64,000 nt of DNA from SKZT01 sp964478625 (GCA_964478625.1 CAYZJH010000004.1:49865-113864); one strand, 5' to 3'. Numbered from the stretch's first letter, positions 53,753-64,000 are shown. Notes: generated from the sequence alone by a model not told the origin. Numbers and translations are program-made.

Positions 53753-56557
53753 TTACTCTTGAATTTTCTCCAAGGCATCGATGCATCTAGGACAGATTGT
53801 CGGATGCTGGAAATCTTTTCCTACATCCTGGTGATGGACCCAACAGCGATCACACTTTTGGCCCTGAGCAGGTTCTACCTTAATAAATAGTCCCTTTATT
53901 TCTTCACTGACAAACGCATTTTCCAGTGTCTCATTCTTAAACAACGATGCATTCGACACAATTAATATGTTTTTTAATTCTTCGGTATAGGGGATCAAAG
54001 CCTCATAAATGGTATCCGGAACTGAAATCAAAACCGATGCACTCAGGGGATGGCCGATTCGTTTCTCTGTTCTTGCCATCTCCAGGGCTTTAGTCGCCTC
54101 AGCTCTTATTTCAAGAAGTTTTTCCCATTTACCCGCCAACTCGTCATCAATGTAATTCCCATTGATTTCAGGGAATTTTGTCATATGAACGCTGAATTCC
54201 TTGTCATGAATCCCCGGCATGTGTTTCCAAATCTCTTCAGAAGTAAAAACCATGACCGGTGCCATTAAACGGACAATAGTATCGAGAATGGTGTAAAGCA
54301 CCGTCTGCGAACTTCTTCTTATCAGGGAATTTGGGGGTGATGTATAAAGGCGATCTTTTAAAATGTCCAAATAAAAGGCTGAGAGATCCAGTGTGCAATA
54401 ATTGAACAACGCATGGTAAATTATATGAAATTCATACTGTTCATAAGCCTTTCGGGTTCTCTGAACTAAATGCTGCAGTTTGTGAAGAGCATACCGATCA
54501 AGTTCCGACAAATGCTCATAAGAAACAGTATCTTTTTCAGGATCGAAATCATAAAGATTCCCCAGTAAAAACCGGCAGGTGTTTCGGATTCTTCGATAGG
54601 CATCACTTAATTGTTTAAGGATTTTTTCCGAGATCCGAACATCATCCTTATAATCGGATGCAGAAACCCAAAGACGCAAAATTTCGGCCCCATATTTTTT
54701 AATAACCTCTTCGGGTATCACCACATTTCCGATGGATTTTGACATTTTCTTGCCTTCTTCATCCACCACAAACCCATGGGTTAAAACAGTTTTATAAGGT
54801 GCCCGTCCTTTTAGTCCTACAGCGGTAAGAAGTGAACTATGAAACCACCCCCGATGCTGATCGCTTCCTTCGAGATAAAGGTCAGCAGGCCATCTTAAAT
54901 AATCTCTGGCTTCAAGCACGGCTGTATGACTCACACCGGAATCAAACCAGACATCCAAAATATCGTTCTCCTTTTTAAATTGGGTACTGCCGCACTTGCT
55001 GCACTTCAGGTTTTTTGGAAGCCAATGGGAACTATCCAAATCAAACCAGATGTCGGCGCCTTTTTCAGCAAAAAGGTTATAGATCTTGTCCATGATCTCA
55101 GGAGTCATCAAGGTCGTTTCACAATTTTCACAATAAAATACAGTGATCGGCACTCCCCAGGCCCGTTGCCTTGAAACACACCAATCAGGCCTATTTTCAA
55201 TCATTCCATAAATGCGCTCCCGGCCCCAGTGCGGAATCCATTGAACCCGATCAATCTCCTTCAAAGCTTTCTGGCGGAGGCCGGTTTTTTCCATGGAAAT
55301 AAACCACTGGGGTGTCGCCCTGAAAATGACCGGTTTTTTACAGCGCCAGCAATGAGGGTATTGATGGTCAAGACTTCCCTCGGCCAACAGCATACCATTT
55401 GCTTTTAGTTTTGCATTGATTTCCTTATTGGCATCAAACACAAACTGACCAGCAAAAAAGGTGACATCGTCAGTAAAACAGCCTTCATCATTTACGGGGG
55501 AATAAACATCTATACCGTAATTTAACCCGACTTCATAATCTTCGCGTCCATGGCCGGGAGCCGTATGCACGCATCCCGTTCCAGCATCCAGAGTCACATG
55601 ATCCCCTAAAATAATGAGAGAATCCCTATCATAAAGGGGATGCCGGCATCGCTTATTTTCAAATTTTTTCGCATCGATCTTCGTCATAACCCCATAATGA
55701 TCAATGCCAAATAGTTCCATACACGGAGCCAAAAGATATTGAGCCAAAACATAAACTTCATCACCCCCCACATCCACGGCCACATAATCATACTCCGGAT
55801 GCAACGATACGGCCAGATTAGCTGGAATGGTCCAAGGGGTTGTTGTCCATATGATTACGGATACTTTTTTGCCGGCAAGGGTTGGATATTGCTCAACGAC
55901 AGAATCTTTCATGGGAAATTTCACATATATGGAGGGTGAAATCTCATTATGATACTCAATTTCCGCCTCAGCCAAGGCAGTTCTACAGGTACTGCACCAA
56001 TAAATGGGTTTTTTACTCCTAAAAAGGCTCCCTTCCAAGGCGAATTTACAGCATTCCCTTGCAATGACGGCTTCATATTCATAGGCCATGGTCAGATAAG
56101 GATTTTCCCACTCTCCCATAACTCCAAGACGTTTAAATTCCCTCCTCTGAATATCCACAAATTTTTCCGCATAGTTACGACATCTTTTCCGAATATCGGA
56201 TTGGGTCATATTCAATTTTGCCTTACCTAGTTCTTTATCTACGTTGTGTTCAATGGGAAGTCCGTGGCAATCCCAGCCAGGAACATAGGCAGCGTTGTAT
56301 CCGAACATCTGGCACGATCGGATGACAATATCTTTCAAAATTTTATTTAAGGCCGTACCGATATGAATATGACCATTGGCATAAGGAGGGCCATCATGGA
56401 GAATAAATAATTCGCGATTCTTGGAAGCTTTTCTGATCTGATCATACAGACCGGCATGATCCCATTCTTTAAGTTGATCCGGTTCACGCCCGGCAAGATC
56501 GGCTTTCATTGGAAATTGTGTCGTTGGAAGGTTAAGAGTTTTCTTATAATCCATCAC
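53753..56557 (-). CDS. ileS: Isoleucyl-tRNA synthetase
   Basis: 934 residues. Class I motifs GHIHIGTAL and KKMSKSIGN; editing domain with TTTPWTIPANLA; C-terminal zinc region CDRCWVHHQDVG...CPRC. Bacterial type 1 length. The gene begins MMDYKKTLNLP; either ATG (56557 or 56554) is possible. It starts a run with lspA, holA and the small gene. Confidence 0.97.
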   Translation of the reverse strand: MMDYKKTLNLPTTQFPMKADLAGREPDQLKEWDHAGLYDQIRKASKNRELFILHDGPPYANGHIHIGTALNKILKDIVIRSCQMFGYNAAYVPGWDCHGLPIEHNVDKELGKAKLNMTQSDIRKRCRNYAEKFVDIQRREFKRLGVMGEWENPYLTMAYEYEAVIARECCKFALEGSLFRSKKPIYWCSTCRTALAEAEIEYHNEISPSIYVKFPMKDSVVEQYPTLAGKKVSVIIWTTTPWTIPANLAVSLHPEYDYVAVDVGGDEVYVLAQYLLAPCMELFGIDHYGVMTKIDAKKFENKRCRHPLYDRDSLIILGDHVTLDAGTGCVHTAPGHGREDYEVGLNYGIDVYSPVNDEGCFTDDVTFFAGQFVFDANKEINAKLKANGMLLAEGSLDHQYPHCWRCKKPVIFRATPQWFISMEKTGLRQKALKEIDRVQWIPHWGRERIYGMIENRPDWCVSRQRAWGVPITVFYCENCETTLMTPEIMDKIYNLFAEKGADIWFDLDSSHWLPKNLKCSKCGSTQFKKENDILDVWFDSGVSHTAVLEARDYLRWPADLYLEGSDQHRGWFHSSLLTAVGLKGRAPYKTVLTHGFVVDEEGKKMSKSIGNVVIPEEVIKKYGAEILRLWVSASDYKDDVRISEKILKQLSDAYRRIRNTCRFLLGNLYDFDPEKDTVSYEHLSELDRYALHKLQHLVQRTRKAYEQYEFHIIYHALFNYCTLDLSAFYLDILKDRLYTSPPNSLIRRSSQTVLYTILDTIVRLMAPVMVFTSEEIWKHMPGIHDKEFSVHMTKFPEINGNYIDDELAGKWEKLLEIRAEATKALEMARTEKRIGHPLSASVLISVPDTIYEALIPYTEELKNILIVSNASLFKNETLENAFVSEEIKGLFIKVEPAQGQKCDRCWVHHQDVGKDFQHPTICPRCIDALEKIQE

Positions 56558-56630
56558 AGAGCCTCCAGGTTTTCGGAAATATTCTATTTTTCAGTAAAAT
56601 GAAAGAATTTAGACTTAAACAAATGGAGTG

Positions 56631-57524
56631 TCAAGGAATATATCCCTCCCTATTTATTGGTTGGCAAGCCAACTCCAAAAGGTATCGCCCATAATCATTC
56701 TTAGCCATATCACAGGCGAGCCTTTTCAACTGTTCTCTGTCAATATAACCTTTGCGAAAAGCAATTTCTTCAATCGATGAAATTTTTAATCCCTGACGAT
56801 TCTGAATGGCCTGGACAAAACTTGCAGCCTGTTGAAGGGCTTTATGGGTACCTGTATCAAGCCATGCAAATCCTCGTCCTAAAAGCTTAACCTTCAACTG
56901 CCCCATCCGAAGGTACTCCAGGTTGATATCGGTGATCTCCAATTCTCCCCGCGCCGATGGCTTAAGATTTTCAGCAATATCAACGACCTGATTATCATAA
57001 ATATAAAGTCCCGGGACTGCATATTCGGACTTGGGTACTTTAGGCTTTTCCTCAATACTTAATACGTTTCCATGCTCATCGAACTCAACAACACCATAAC
57101 GCTGGGGATCTCTAACTAGATATCCGAAAATCAATGCTCCATTTTCCAGTTGCATTGCTTCTTTTAAGATTCCAGAAAAATTATGCCCGTAGAAAATATT
57201 ATCGCCCAAAATTAGGGTCACAGGACCGTTTCCAATAAATTTTTTGCCAATAATAAAGGCTTGAGCCAATCCTTCGGGTCTAGGCTGAGCTTCATATGTG
57301 AAGGACATTCCCAATTGACTTCCATCACCCAGAAGTCTTTGAAAAAGGGGTAAATCGATCGGTGTTGATATAATCAGTATCTCACGAATCCCTGAAAGCA
57401 TCAGGATTGATAAAGGATAGTATATCATAGGCTTATCGTATACGGGAAGAAGCTGTTTGCTGACCACCCTTGTTATCGGATAAAGCCTGGTGCCTGAACC
57501 TCCGGCCAAGATGATTCCTTTCAC
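56631..57524 (-). CDS. rmlA: Glucose-1-phosphate thymidylyltransferase
   Basis: 297 residues. GIILAGGSGTRLYPIT signature, KQLLPVYDKPMIYYPLS, ILGDNIFYG, and LLGRGFAWLDTGTH. It makes dTDP-glucose, the first step to dTDP-rhamnose. No rmlB, C or D lies in the window. Its ATG overlaps the upstream gene's stop (ATGA), implying coupling. Confidence 0.95.
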   Translation of the reverse strand: MKGIILAGGSGTRLYPITRVVSKQLLPVYDKPMIYYPLSILMLSGIREILIISTPIDLPLFQRLLGDGSQLGMSFTYEAQPRPEGLAQAFIIGKKFIGNGPVTLILGDNIFYGHNFSGILKEAMQLENGALIFGYLVRDPQRYGVVEFDEHGNVLSIEEKPKVPKSEYAVPGLYIYDNQVVDIAENLKPSARGELEITDINLEYLRMGQLKVKLLGRGFAWLDTGTHKALQQAASFVQAIQNRQGLKISSIEEIAFRKGYIDREQLKRLACDMAKNDYGRYLLELACQPINREGYIP

Positions 57525-58477
57525 TGTATACCTCCATCAACACCATCTTTGGATTTTGCCATATAGTTAATTAACATTACGACACTAAACCCAAATATCA
57601 TTAACGCCATGGCCGTAAAAACCTCTGAATCAAGTTGACCCGGCCACATATTCACCTGCGAAGTTATCAAATTCTCCGACACATCGGTTCCAAACCCTTC
57701 TAGATCTCTTTTCCATGGCCAGATCTTCCTGAGCGACCCCAGCATCAGTCCTATTAAAGCTGCAATAGTTATTTCCCGGTATTTTCTAAAAAGCCAACTC
57801 AAAAACCTTACAAAAGAAACAAGTCCTACCACTGCGCCGGAAGCAATTATAGCGAGAGTGATCAGATCTTTTTGATTAACAGCGTCCAACACAAAATGAT
57901 ACTTGCCTAAAATCACCAGAATAAAGGCTCCGGAAATTCCGGGAAGGATCATTGCACAAATGGCCAAAGCACCACACATAAAAAGAAACCACGGAGTCTC
58001 CGGAGTTGAAACCGGTACTAGTCCTACCAGATAAAACGCTAACCCGATTCCAAAAATTACTCCCGCGACCACGTTAAAGGTCCACTTTCTGATCTCCAAA
58101 CAAATTGTTGCCGCTGATGCCAGCACCAATCCAAAAAAGAAAGACCAAATAAATGTCGGATAAGTATGAAGCAAATAACTCAAAAGCCTTGCAATGGTAA
58201 AAATCGCCGTAAAAATTCCGCCTGCGACCGACACCAGGAATTTCCATGATACCCAACCAAATGCCTCCTTGAATTTACCGTACAAAATAAGCCTAAAAAA
58301 ATGAAAATCTAACGATTTGATTGAAATGATTAACTCTTGATAAATTCCGAGAATAAATGCCATAGTTCCACCCGATACTCCGGGCACCACGTCGGCTGCT
58401 CCCATACAAAACCCTTTTAAATACAACACCAAATACTCCATGGCAGTTCTTCTGGGAGGTAAAGTTTCTCGCGCCAT
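57521..58477 (-). CDS. DUF368 family membrane protein (PopT-type undecaprenyl phosphate translocase)
   Basis: 319 residues from MARETLPPRRTAMEYL; GAGGAG lies 7 bases before that ATG. About eight hydrophobic segments. KGFCMGAADVVPGVSGGTMAFILGIY (in pieces) and MILPGISGAFILVILGKY are the DUF368 motifs. Members of this family have been identified as transporters that recycle undecaprenyl phosphate (PopT). Overlap with rmlA fits a role in polysaccharide lipid-carrier supply. A divergent 300-bp spacer separates it from a stress-protein gene. Confidence 0.88.
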   Translation of the reverse strand: MARETLPPRRTAMEYLVLYLKGFCMGAADVVPGVSGGTMAFILGIYQELIISIKSLDFHFFRLILYGKFKEAFGWVSWKFLVSVAGGIFTAIFTIARLLSYLLHTYPTFIWSFFFGLVLASAATICLEIRKWTFNVVAGVIFGIGLAFYLVGLVPVSTPETPWFLFMCGALAICAMILPGISGAFILVILGKYHFVLDAVNQKDLITLAIIASGAVVGLVSFVRFLSWLFRKYREITIAALIGLMLGSLRKIWPWKRDLEGFGTDVSENLITSQVNMWPGQLDSEVFTAMALMIFGFSVVMLINYMAKSKDGVDGGIQ

Positions 58478-58779
58478 AAACGAACTCCTCAAAGATTTTT
58501 TATCCCATTTAGAAAATGTGCAACACGAAACAAATTTCAGAACCCATTCCAGAGCGCAGATAATAGACAATATCCTTCTTTTTTCAACTAAAAGTTTTAA
58601 CTTAATTCATTTTTCTGAAAAATGATTCTACCGCTAAACCTGATTATTGATGAAAAAAGAATTGCATTTTTATAAATGATATTTACCTTCTTTCAACAAG
58701 ATAAAAAAAACATGTTGTTTTTCAATGCTTTTTTCAAGCAAAAAAAGTTATAAGTTAAAATTCAAAAGGAGGTATGACC
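58478..58779. other. AT-rich divergent spacer
   Basis: About 300 bases between the DUF368 gene and the single-domain stress-protein gene. Mostly A/T tracts; no gene and no promoter pair I would commit to. Confidence 0.5.
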
Positions 58780-59226
58780 ATGGATGTTAAAAAAGTTCTT
58801 TGGCCAACAGATTTTTCCGGAAACGCGGAAAAAGCTCTTCCTTACGTCACATCACTTACCCAAAAATATGGTACTGAAATTCATGTTGTTTATGTTATTG
58901 AAGATCTTGCAAATCATCCGGGATGGTATGGTGAATTTGAAAAGGATCGTATTAATGAAATCCTTAATTGGGAAGAAAAAACAGCAAAAAAACGTCTTGA
59001 ACAAACATGTGAAAAATACCTGAACAGTTGCCCGCTTTACATCAAACATATTGCAATCGGTGATCCGGCTCAGGAAATTTTAAAATTAATTGATAAGGAA
59101 AATGTTGATATGGTGGTAATGGCAACCAGTGGACGTAAGGGAAATTTTCGTTTCGGAAGTGTTGCTGAAAAAGTCGTCAAGAATTCTAAAGTTCCGGTTG
59201 TGACAATACCTGTGGAACCGATCTAA
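58780..59226 (+). CDS. Universal stress protein, single UspA domain
   Basis: 148 residues: VKKVLWPTDFSGNAEKALP start, and ATSGRKGNFRFGSVAEKVVKNS near the end, with G-x2-G-x-F/R-F-G-S pattern close to the ATP-binding consensus. AAAGGAGG is 7 bases before ATG 58780, but one base before ATG 58774, so the second ATG is the start. Terminator follows. Confidence 0.88.
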   Translation: MDVKKVLWPTDFSGNAEKALPYVTSLTQKYGTEIHVVYVIEDLANHPGWYGEFEKDRINEILNWEEKTAKKRLEQTCEKYLNSCPLYIKHIAIGDPAQEILKLIDKENVDMVVMATSGRKGNFRFGSVAEKVVKNSKVPVVTIPVEPI

Positions 59227-59237
59227 AGGATCCATCT

Positions 59238-59274
59238 CCATCGAGCAGCTCTTTCGGTTTAGGCTGCTCAATGG
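59238..59274 (+). terminator. Hairpin after the UspA gene
   Basis: CCATCGAGCAGC (59238-59249) pairs with GCTGCTCAATGG (59263-59274) with one mismatch and a 13-base loop; an AATATCTTTTT tail follows after a few bases. Between convergent uspA and recX, so possibly used by both. Confidence 0.55.
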
Positions 59275-59328
59275 AAATATCTTTTTAGAAATCATCATAA
59301 TTCCGAATGGTAAATTACAATCTTTTTG

Positions 59329-59802
59329 CTATAAAGGGTATTTTTTTATCAAATCGATAACAACCATTTTAGAAAACCCCCTGGAGACTAAAAACCGATA
59401 CAAGAGAGTTTTCAGTTTTTCAGGATCTTTTTGAGCAGAAACCGTTTTAATTTTTTTGGTCAAAACCTTTTCACACATTGATTTTTCATTTTCATCAATT
59501 TCTTGTTCCAGAAACAATTCATCAATAAGATCTTTCTGAAGACCTTTTTGGGACATCTTATGCCGAATACGGTGGGGGCCATAACCTTTACGAATCAATT
59601 CGACCAAATATAACCGACCAGAAATTTTGTCATCAATAAATTGCAATCGTCGGCATTTTACTATGACTTTTTGAACAGCACTCTTTTCAAAACCTCGGTA
59701 TAAAAGTTTCCGTTCCAACTCAACGGCTGTATGACCTCTTCTTGCAAGCAAGCCTAATGCAATTTTCCATATTTGATCAAATCCATTAGTTTCACTTTTC
59801 AT
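59329..59802 (-). CDS. recX: RecX family regulatory protein
   Basis: 157 residues with three-helix repeats. Recognisable: LARRGHTAVELERKLLYRGF, VELIRKGYGPHRIRHKMSQKG and LVSRGFSKMVVIDLIKK. RecX inhibits RecA filament extension. recA is not in the window. It follows citrate synthase by 57 bp on the same strand. Confidence 0.85.
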   Translation of the reverse strand: MKSETNGFDQIWKIALGLLARRGHTAVELERKLLYRGFEKSAVQKVIVKCRRLQFIDDKISGRLYLVELIRKGYGPHRIRHKMSQKGLQKDLIDELFLEQEIDENEKSMCEKVLTKKIKTVSAQKDPEKLKTLLYRFLVSRGFSKMVVIDLIKKYPL

Positions 59803-59859
59803 TTCCCAAAAAGCATCGCGAAATCCCCGTTAACAAAGGCAGAGCAGATACCAGAAGAA

Positions 59860-61191
59860 TTAACCTCTTTCATCTATCGGGATATAATGATTTGTTCCGG
59901 CTCCCATATAAATCTGTCTCGGCCTATATAGCCGCCAATTCGGGTCATCTGCATCTTCTTTCCATTGTGCGATCCAGCCCGGCATTCTTCCAAGAGCGAA
60001 CATAACAGTAAACATATTTGTTGGAATTCCCAAAGCTCTTAATACAATTCCGCTATAAAAATCTACATTCGGATAAAGGCGATACTCAATAAAATAATCA
60101 TCTTTTAAGGCCACTTCTTCTAGCTTTTGAGCGATATCCAGCAATGGGTCACTGAGTTGCATTTTTTCCAATAAGGTATGAGCGGTTTTTTTAATAATTT
60201 TTGCACGGGGATCATAGGCTTTATAAACCCTGTGGCCAAATCCCATTAACCGAAAAGGATCATTTTTGTCTTTGGCACGCTCCACAAAGGGAGCGATATT
60301 GCCGCCATTGGCCTGAATGGCTTCTAGCATTTCTATTACCGCCTGGTTTGCCCCTCCATGAAGTGGTCCCCACAATGCTGCGATTCCAGCAGATATGGCA
60401 GCATATATATTAACCCGTCCGCTTCCGACCAATCGAACAGCGGATGTCGAACAGTTCTGCTCATGGTCAGCATGAAGAATCCAGAAAACATTCAAAGCTT
60501 TTATGGCGCTCTTGTCCAACTGATATGGCCTCACAGGACTATCGAACATCATATTCAAAAAGTTACCACAATAGCATAGGTCAGGTCTAGGATACACCAC
60601 TTTATGTCCCCTGGATATTTTATATGACATGGCAGCCATGGTTCTAACCTTGGAAATGATCCTTGTCAGGGTGGTATTGATTTCTTCGACTCGGGTAGAG
60701 GTGGATTTTAAAATAGGATAAAAGCTTTCAAGGGTATTGACCATGGATGAAAGAATTCCCATAGGATGAGACCGGGGTGGAAAATTCTGGTAAAACCCTT
60801 TCATATCTTCATGAACCAGGGACTGATCATTCAGTTGCACCGAGAACCGATTCAGTTGTTTTCTTGTTGGAAGTGCTCCATTAATCAATAGATATGCGGT
60901 CTCTACAAAAGTTGAATGTTCAGCTAACTCTTCAACCGGTATTCCTCGGTAACGCAAAATACCTTCCTCACCATCCATAAAGGTGATTTGACTTGTGCAT
61001 ATTCCGGTATTTCCCAATCCCGGATCTAACGTGATGTAGCCGGTTTTTGCCCGAAGAGTTGAAATATCAATCGCTTTTTCACCTTCGGAACCAAGGACAA
61101 CAGGCAGTTCGATAGTTTTGTTTCCGATTGTCAGTGTTGCGGTTTCACGAACATCGGTTTTATTTTTCATAGCTGTGGTGTGTGCCTCCAT
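59860..61191 (-). CDS. gltA: Citrate synthase, GltA type
   Basis: 443 residues. Active-site context HADHEQNCSTSAVRLVGSG, GPLHGGANQAVIEML, GFGHRVYKAYDPRA and YPNVDFYSG. Hexameric, E. coli-like type II length. It condenses oxaloacetate and acetyl-CoA. AAAGGATTAATACTTG precedes ATG 61191. A candidate promoter lies at 61273-61300. Confidence 0.96.
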   Translation of the reverse strand: MEAHTTAMKNKTDVRETATLTIGNKTIELPVVLGSEGEKAIDISTLRAKTGYITLDPGLGNTGICTSQITFMDGEEGILRYRGIPVEELAEHSTFVETAYLLINGALPTRKQLNRFSVQLNDQSLVHEDMKGFYQNFPPRSHPMGILSSMVNTLESFYPILKSTSTRVEEINTTLTRIISKVRTMAAMSYKISRGHKVVYPRPDLCYCGNFLNMMFDSPVRPYQLDKSAIKALNVFWILHADHEQNCSTSAVRLVGSGRVNIYAAISAGIAALWGPLHGGANQAVIEMLEAIQANGGNIAPFVERAKDKNDPFRLMGFGHRVYKAYDPRAKIIKKTAHTLLEKMQLSDPLLDIAQKLEEVALKDDYFIEYRLYPNVDFYSGIVLRALGIPTNMFTVMFALGRMPGWIAQWKEDADDPNWRLYRPRQIYMGAGTNHYIPIDERG

Positions 61192-61272
61192 CAAGTATTA
61201 ATCCTTTACACTGTAGCATTTGATATTAAAGAAAAAATTAATTTATTTTAATATGGTATGATTTAAAAGGGT

Positions 61273-61300
61273 TCTATATGAAAAAGAGTTTTTTTGTCAA
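61273..61300 (-). promoter_or_regulatory. Sigma-70 promoter for gltA
   Basis: Minus strand: TTGACA (61295-61300), 16-base spacer, TATAGA (61273-61278). About 75 bases before the gltA start. Confidence 0.55.
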
Positions 61301-61383
61301 GTAGCAACCAAAATGCTTTTGCGTCACTTTCGGAAGATTCCTACCTTTTATTTTTTAAAATATTATCAAAAAAATACAAATCA

Positions 61384-62805
61384 TTATTTTATTTCAGATC
61401 CTCTTAAAAAGGCAATAATCACACCAAAGCCGCAAAGAATACCACCTGCGAACATAGAATGATGAAATGCATCCATAAAGAAGGGTTCCATAGATTTGTT
61501 GTATACTGATAAAATTTCTCCTCCACTTTTTATCATAAACACGGTATTAAAGATTAATCCAGCTTGGGAAATCCCTATCATCATGCCAATATTACGTGCC
61601 GTAGCAACGGTACCTGAGGCAATTCCTCTGCGATTTGCGGGAAGTGCGCTCATTACGATATTACTGTTAGGAGGTAAAAAAATAGCTGTTCCGATACCTG
61701 CAAGAAGCAGTCGCCAAGCGACTGAATAAAGGCTTTCATTTGCAGAAAGCCCTGACATAAAAAAAAGGGATACTGATAGAATAATCATACCAGCCGTACA
61801 GAGGATTCGGGTACCGATTCGGTCCGAAAGTGCACCTGAAAAGGGGCTCAAAATAAATAGACATAAAAATGGAACCGCCATGGTATATCCTGCATGATTA
61901 ATCGATAATCCCATGGGCTTAACTAAATAAAAGGGTAGCAAAAAAATAATTGTAAAAAGAGAGGCAAATAAAATTAATGACGAGATGACGGGAAAACAGA
62001 ATTTTCTTATCTTGAATAGTGATGGGTCAAAAACAGGAAATTTTTGACGTAATTCATAAAAAATTAGTACACTGCCTGAAATTAAAGACAAGCCAACAAA
62101 ACCAAGAGTAATAAATGACGTAAACCCCCAGTCCGAAGCCTTTACAAGAGCGAGAAAAAAACTAAAAAGAGAGATCGTCAACAAAACAGCACCCAACCAA
62201 TCGAATTCTTCATCTCTTTTAATATCTCCTTGCCCCCCCTTGAGGACAATGAAAGCAGCTGCTCCTGCTATGATACCAATGGGAATATTTATGTAAAATA
62301 TAAAATTCCATGAAAAAGTATTGATCAGAAATCCTCCTAAAGCTGGTCCTGTAGTTAACCCGGCGGCAACAACTGTACCGACCATACCAAGTGCTTTTCC
62401 CCGTTCTTTGAACGGAAATATGTCAACCACCAGTGCGGGAGAACAGGCCATTAGCATAGCAGCCCCGATCCCTTGAAAAGCTCTTGCAAAAATAAGATGA
62501 TTCGAATGATCTGCGATTCCACAAAACAATGAACCTGTTGAAAAGATTAAAAAACCTCTGGAATAAACCCAACGCCTGCCTTTAATATCACTTAATCTTC
62601 CGAAAGGTAGTAATAATGACGAAACTGTTAACAAATATATTACTACAACCCATTCAATTTTTTTCATGGAAACATTGAGGTCTTGCATAATTACCGGAAG
62701 GGCAACGTTTACAATACTTCCATCCAAAGTAGACATAAATACGGCCACAGCAACCAATTTGAAAACCAGCCATTTTTTGACATCAATTTCTGGGGTAGAG
62801 ATCAC
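61384..62805 (-). CDS. MFS transporter, DHA2 (14-TM) drug-exporter type
   Basis: 473 residues with ~14 hydrophobic segments. DGSIVNVALPVIMQDL, LLLPFGRLSDIKGRR (loop 2-3 motif A), FQGIGAAMLM, and GPALGGFLI (motif C, antiporter type) place it in the DHA2/EmrB-QacA family. Substrate unknown. It follows the rRNA operon terminator, with a short (~60-base) gap, so it may have a weak promoter of its own that I could not define. Confidence 0.9.
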   Translation of the reverse strand: MISTPEIDVKKWLVFKLVAVAVFMSTLDGSIVNVALPVIMQDLNVSMKKIEWVVVIYLLTVSSLLLPFGRLSDIKGRRWVYSRGFLIFSTGSLFCGIADHSNHLIFARAFQGIGAAMLMACSPALVVDIFPFKERGKALGMVGTVVAAGLTTGPALGGFLINTFSWNFIFYINIPIGIIAGAAAFIVLKGGQGDIKRDEEFDWLGAVLLTISLFSFFLALVKASDWGFTSFITLGFVGLSLISGSVLIFYELRQKFPVFDPSLFKIRKFCFPVISSLILFASLFTIIFLLPFYLVKPMGLSINHAGYTMAVPFLCLFILSPFSGALSDRIGTRILCTAGMIILSVSLFFMSGLSANESLYSVAWRLLLAGIGTAIFLPPNSNIVMSALPANRRGIASGTVATARNIGMMIGISQAGLIFNTVFMIKSGGEILSVYNKSMEPFFMDAFHHSMFAGGILCGFGVIIAFLRGSEIK

Positions 62806-62861
62806 GGAATGTTAATTTATTGGAAAGTTCAGAACAGTTTTATATTTGAATATTCCCTTTA

Positions 62862-62902
62862 AAAACAAAAATGCCCACTTTCCGTCCGGATTGTGGGCAT
62901 TT
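62862..62902 (-). terminator. Intrinsic terminator of the rRNA operon
   Basis: AAATGCCCAC (minus strand, 62902-62893) pairs with GTGGGCATTT (62878-62869), followed by a T-rich tract interrupted by one G. It lies 22 bases after the 5S 3' end. Confidence 0.85.
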
Positions 62903-62924
62903 TCATATATTGAGATAAAGGGAT

Positions 62925-63042
62925 TTTCGGCGGCGACCTACTCTCCCACTCAGCTTCCCGAGCAGTACCATCGGCGCTGAAGAGCTTAACTGCCGTGTTC
63001 GGGATGGGAACGGGTGTTGCCTCTTCGCCATTGCCACCGAAA
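62925..63042 (-). rRNA. rrf: 5S ribosomal RNA
   Basis: About 118 bases. The minus-strand sequence contains the conserved CCCGAACACGGCAGTTAAGC core and GGGAGAGTAGGTCGCCGCC end. The terminal stem TTCGGTGGC pairs with GCCGCCGAA. Ends estimated to within a few bases. It lies 73 bases downstream of 23S. Confidence 0.93.
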
Positions 63043-63115
63043 ATCCGGTATTCTCTTGCGACAAACTCTTGTGGTATAGGCACATCAAAACGTTCAGGGT
63101 ATGTTTTATATTTGT

Positions 63116-64000
<885 letters not shown>

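Overview
This window reads as a stretch of core chromosome from an anaerobic Gram-negative bacterium, most likely a Desulfobacterota member of the Desulfobacterales type. That placement is inference from gene content: two branched-chain amino-acid (Liv-type) ABC transporter clusters, a PxxKW cysteine-rich protein, an AmrS radical-SAM enzyme, a fused acyl-CoA synthetase/acetyltransferase, an NtrC-type regulator, lipoproteins and an MCE protein. Base composition looks moderately AT-rich and even throughout. I see no insertion sequence, prophage, CRISPR array, tRNA or plasmid feature.

Layout. 1-7.2 kb: a 7TM-HD phosphodiesterase (cut by the left edge) and phoH on the minus strand, divergent from cvpA-mazG-MCE protein-NtrC-type regulator. 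7.2-16.5 kb: a small ABM protein, an LpoA-like lipoprotein, an ATP-type phosphofructokinase, kdsD, small Cys-rich proteins, a coiled-coil protein, a one-piece HisH-HisF enzyme of the eukaryotic HIS7 form, and cspA. 16.8-21.5 kb: an HD-GYP response regulator beside a giant PhnD-type hybrid sensor kinase. 21.5-25.5 kb: an Nqr (sodium-pumping NADH:quinone reductase) locus that is visibly broken, with nqrA intact, nqrB frameshifted and joined to the tail of nqrE, nqrC and nqrD missing, and nqrF frameshifted. 25.5-38.5 kb: MscS channel, Pat-like protein, AmrS, universal stress protein, two CBS proteins, AcuI-like reductase, FemAB-like acyltransferase, M23 peptidase, folD. 38.6-51.4 kb: two complete liv clusters in the same orientation, separated by an ACT protein and argC; the first carries a PaaK-like protein with eroded AMP-binding motifs. 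51.4-59.8 kb: an ileS-lspA-holA-small-gene run, rmlA overlapping a DUF368 (PopT-type) gene, a stress protein and recX. 59.8-64 kb: citrate synthase, a 14-TM drug-type exporter, and the 3' end of an rRNA operon (5S and the last ~0.9 kb of 23S), transcribed leftward.

How it fits together. Most of the window is housekeeping: envelope (LpoA, LspA, KdsD, RmlA, DUF368, M23), translation (IleRS, rRNA), replication (HolA), one-carbon (FolD), histidine and arginine steps, and amino-acid uptake. The observations that deserve a second look are the damaged nqr locus with an RnfC-like iron-sulphur NqrA, the HIS7-type fusion, the PaaK-like protein with substituted catalytic motifs inside a liv operon, the CBS protein with a CxxC after each CBS pair, the intrinsic terminator in the leader of the PxxKW gene, and matching hairpin terminators between the binding-protein gene and permease genes in both liv clusters. 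I did not identify a clearly new defence or mobile system. All functional statements come from reading motifs; no database search was run.
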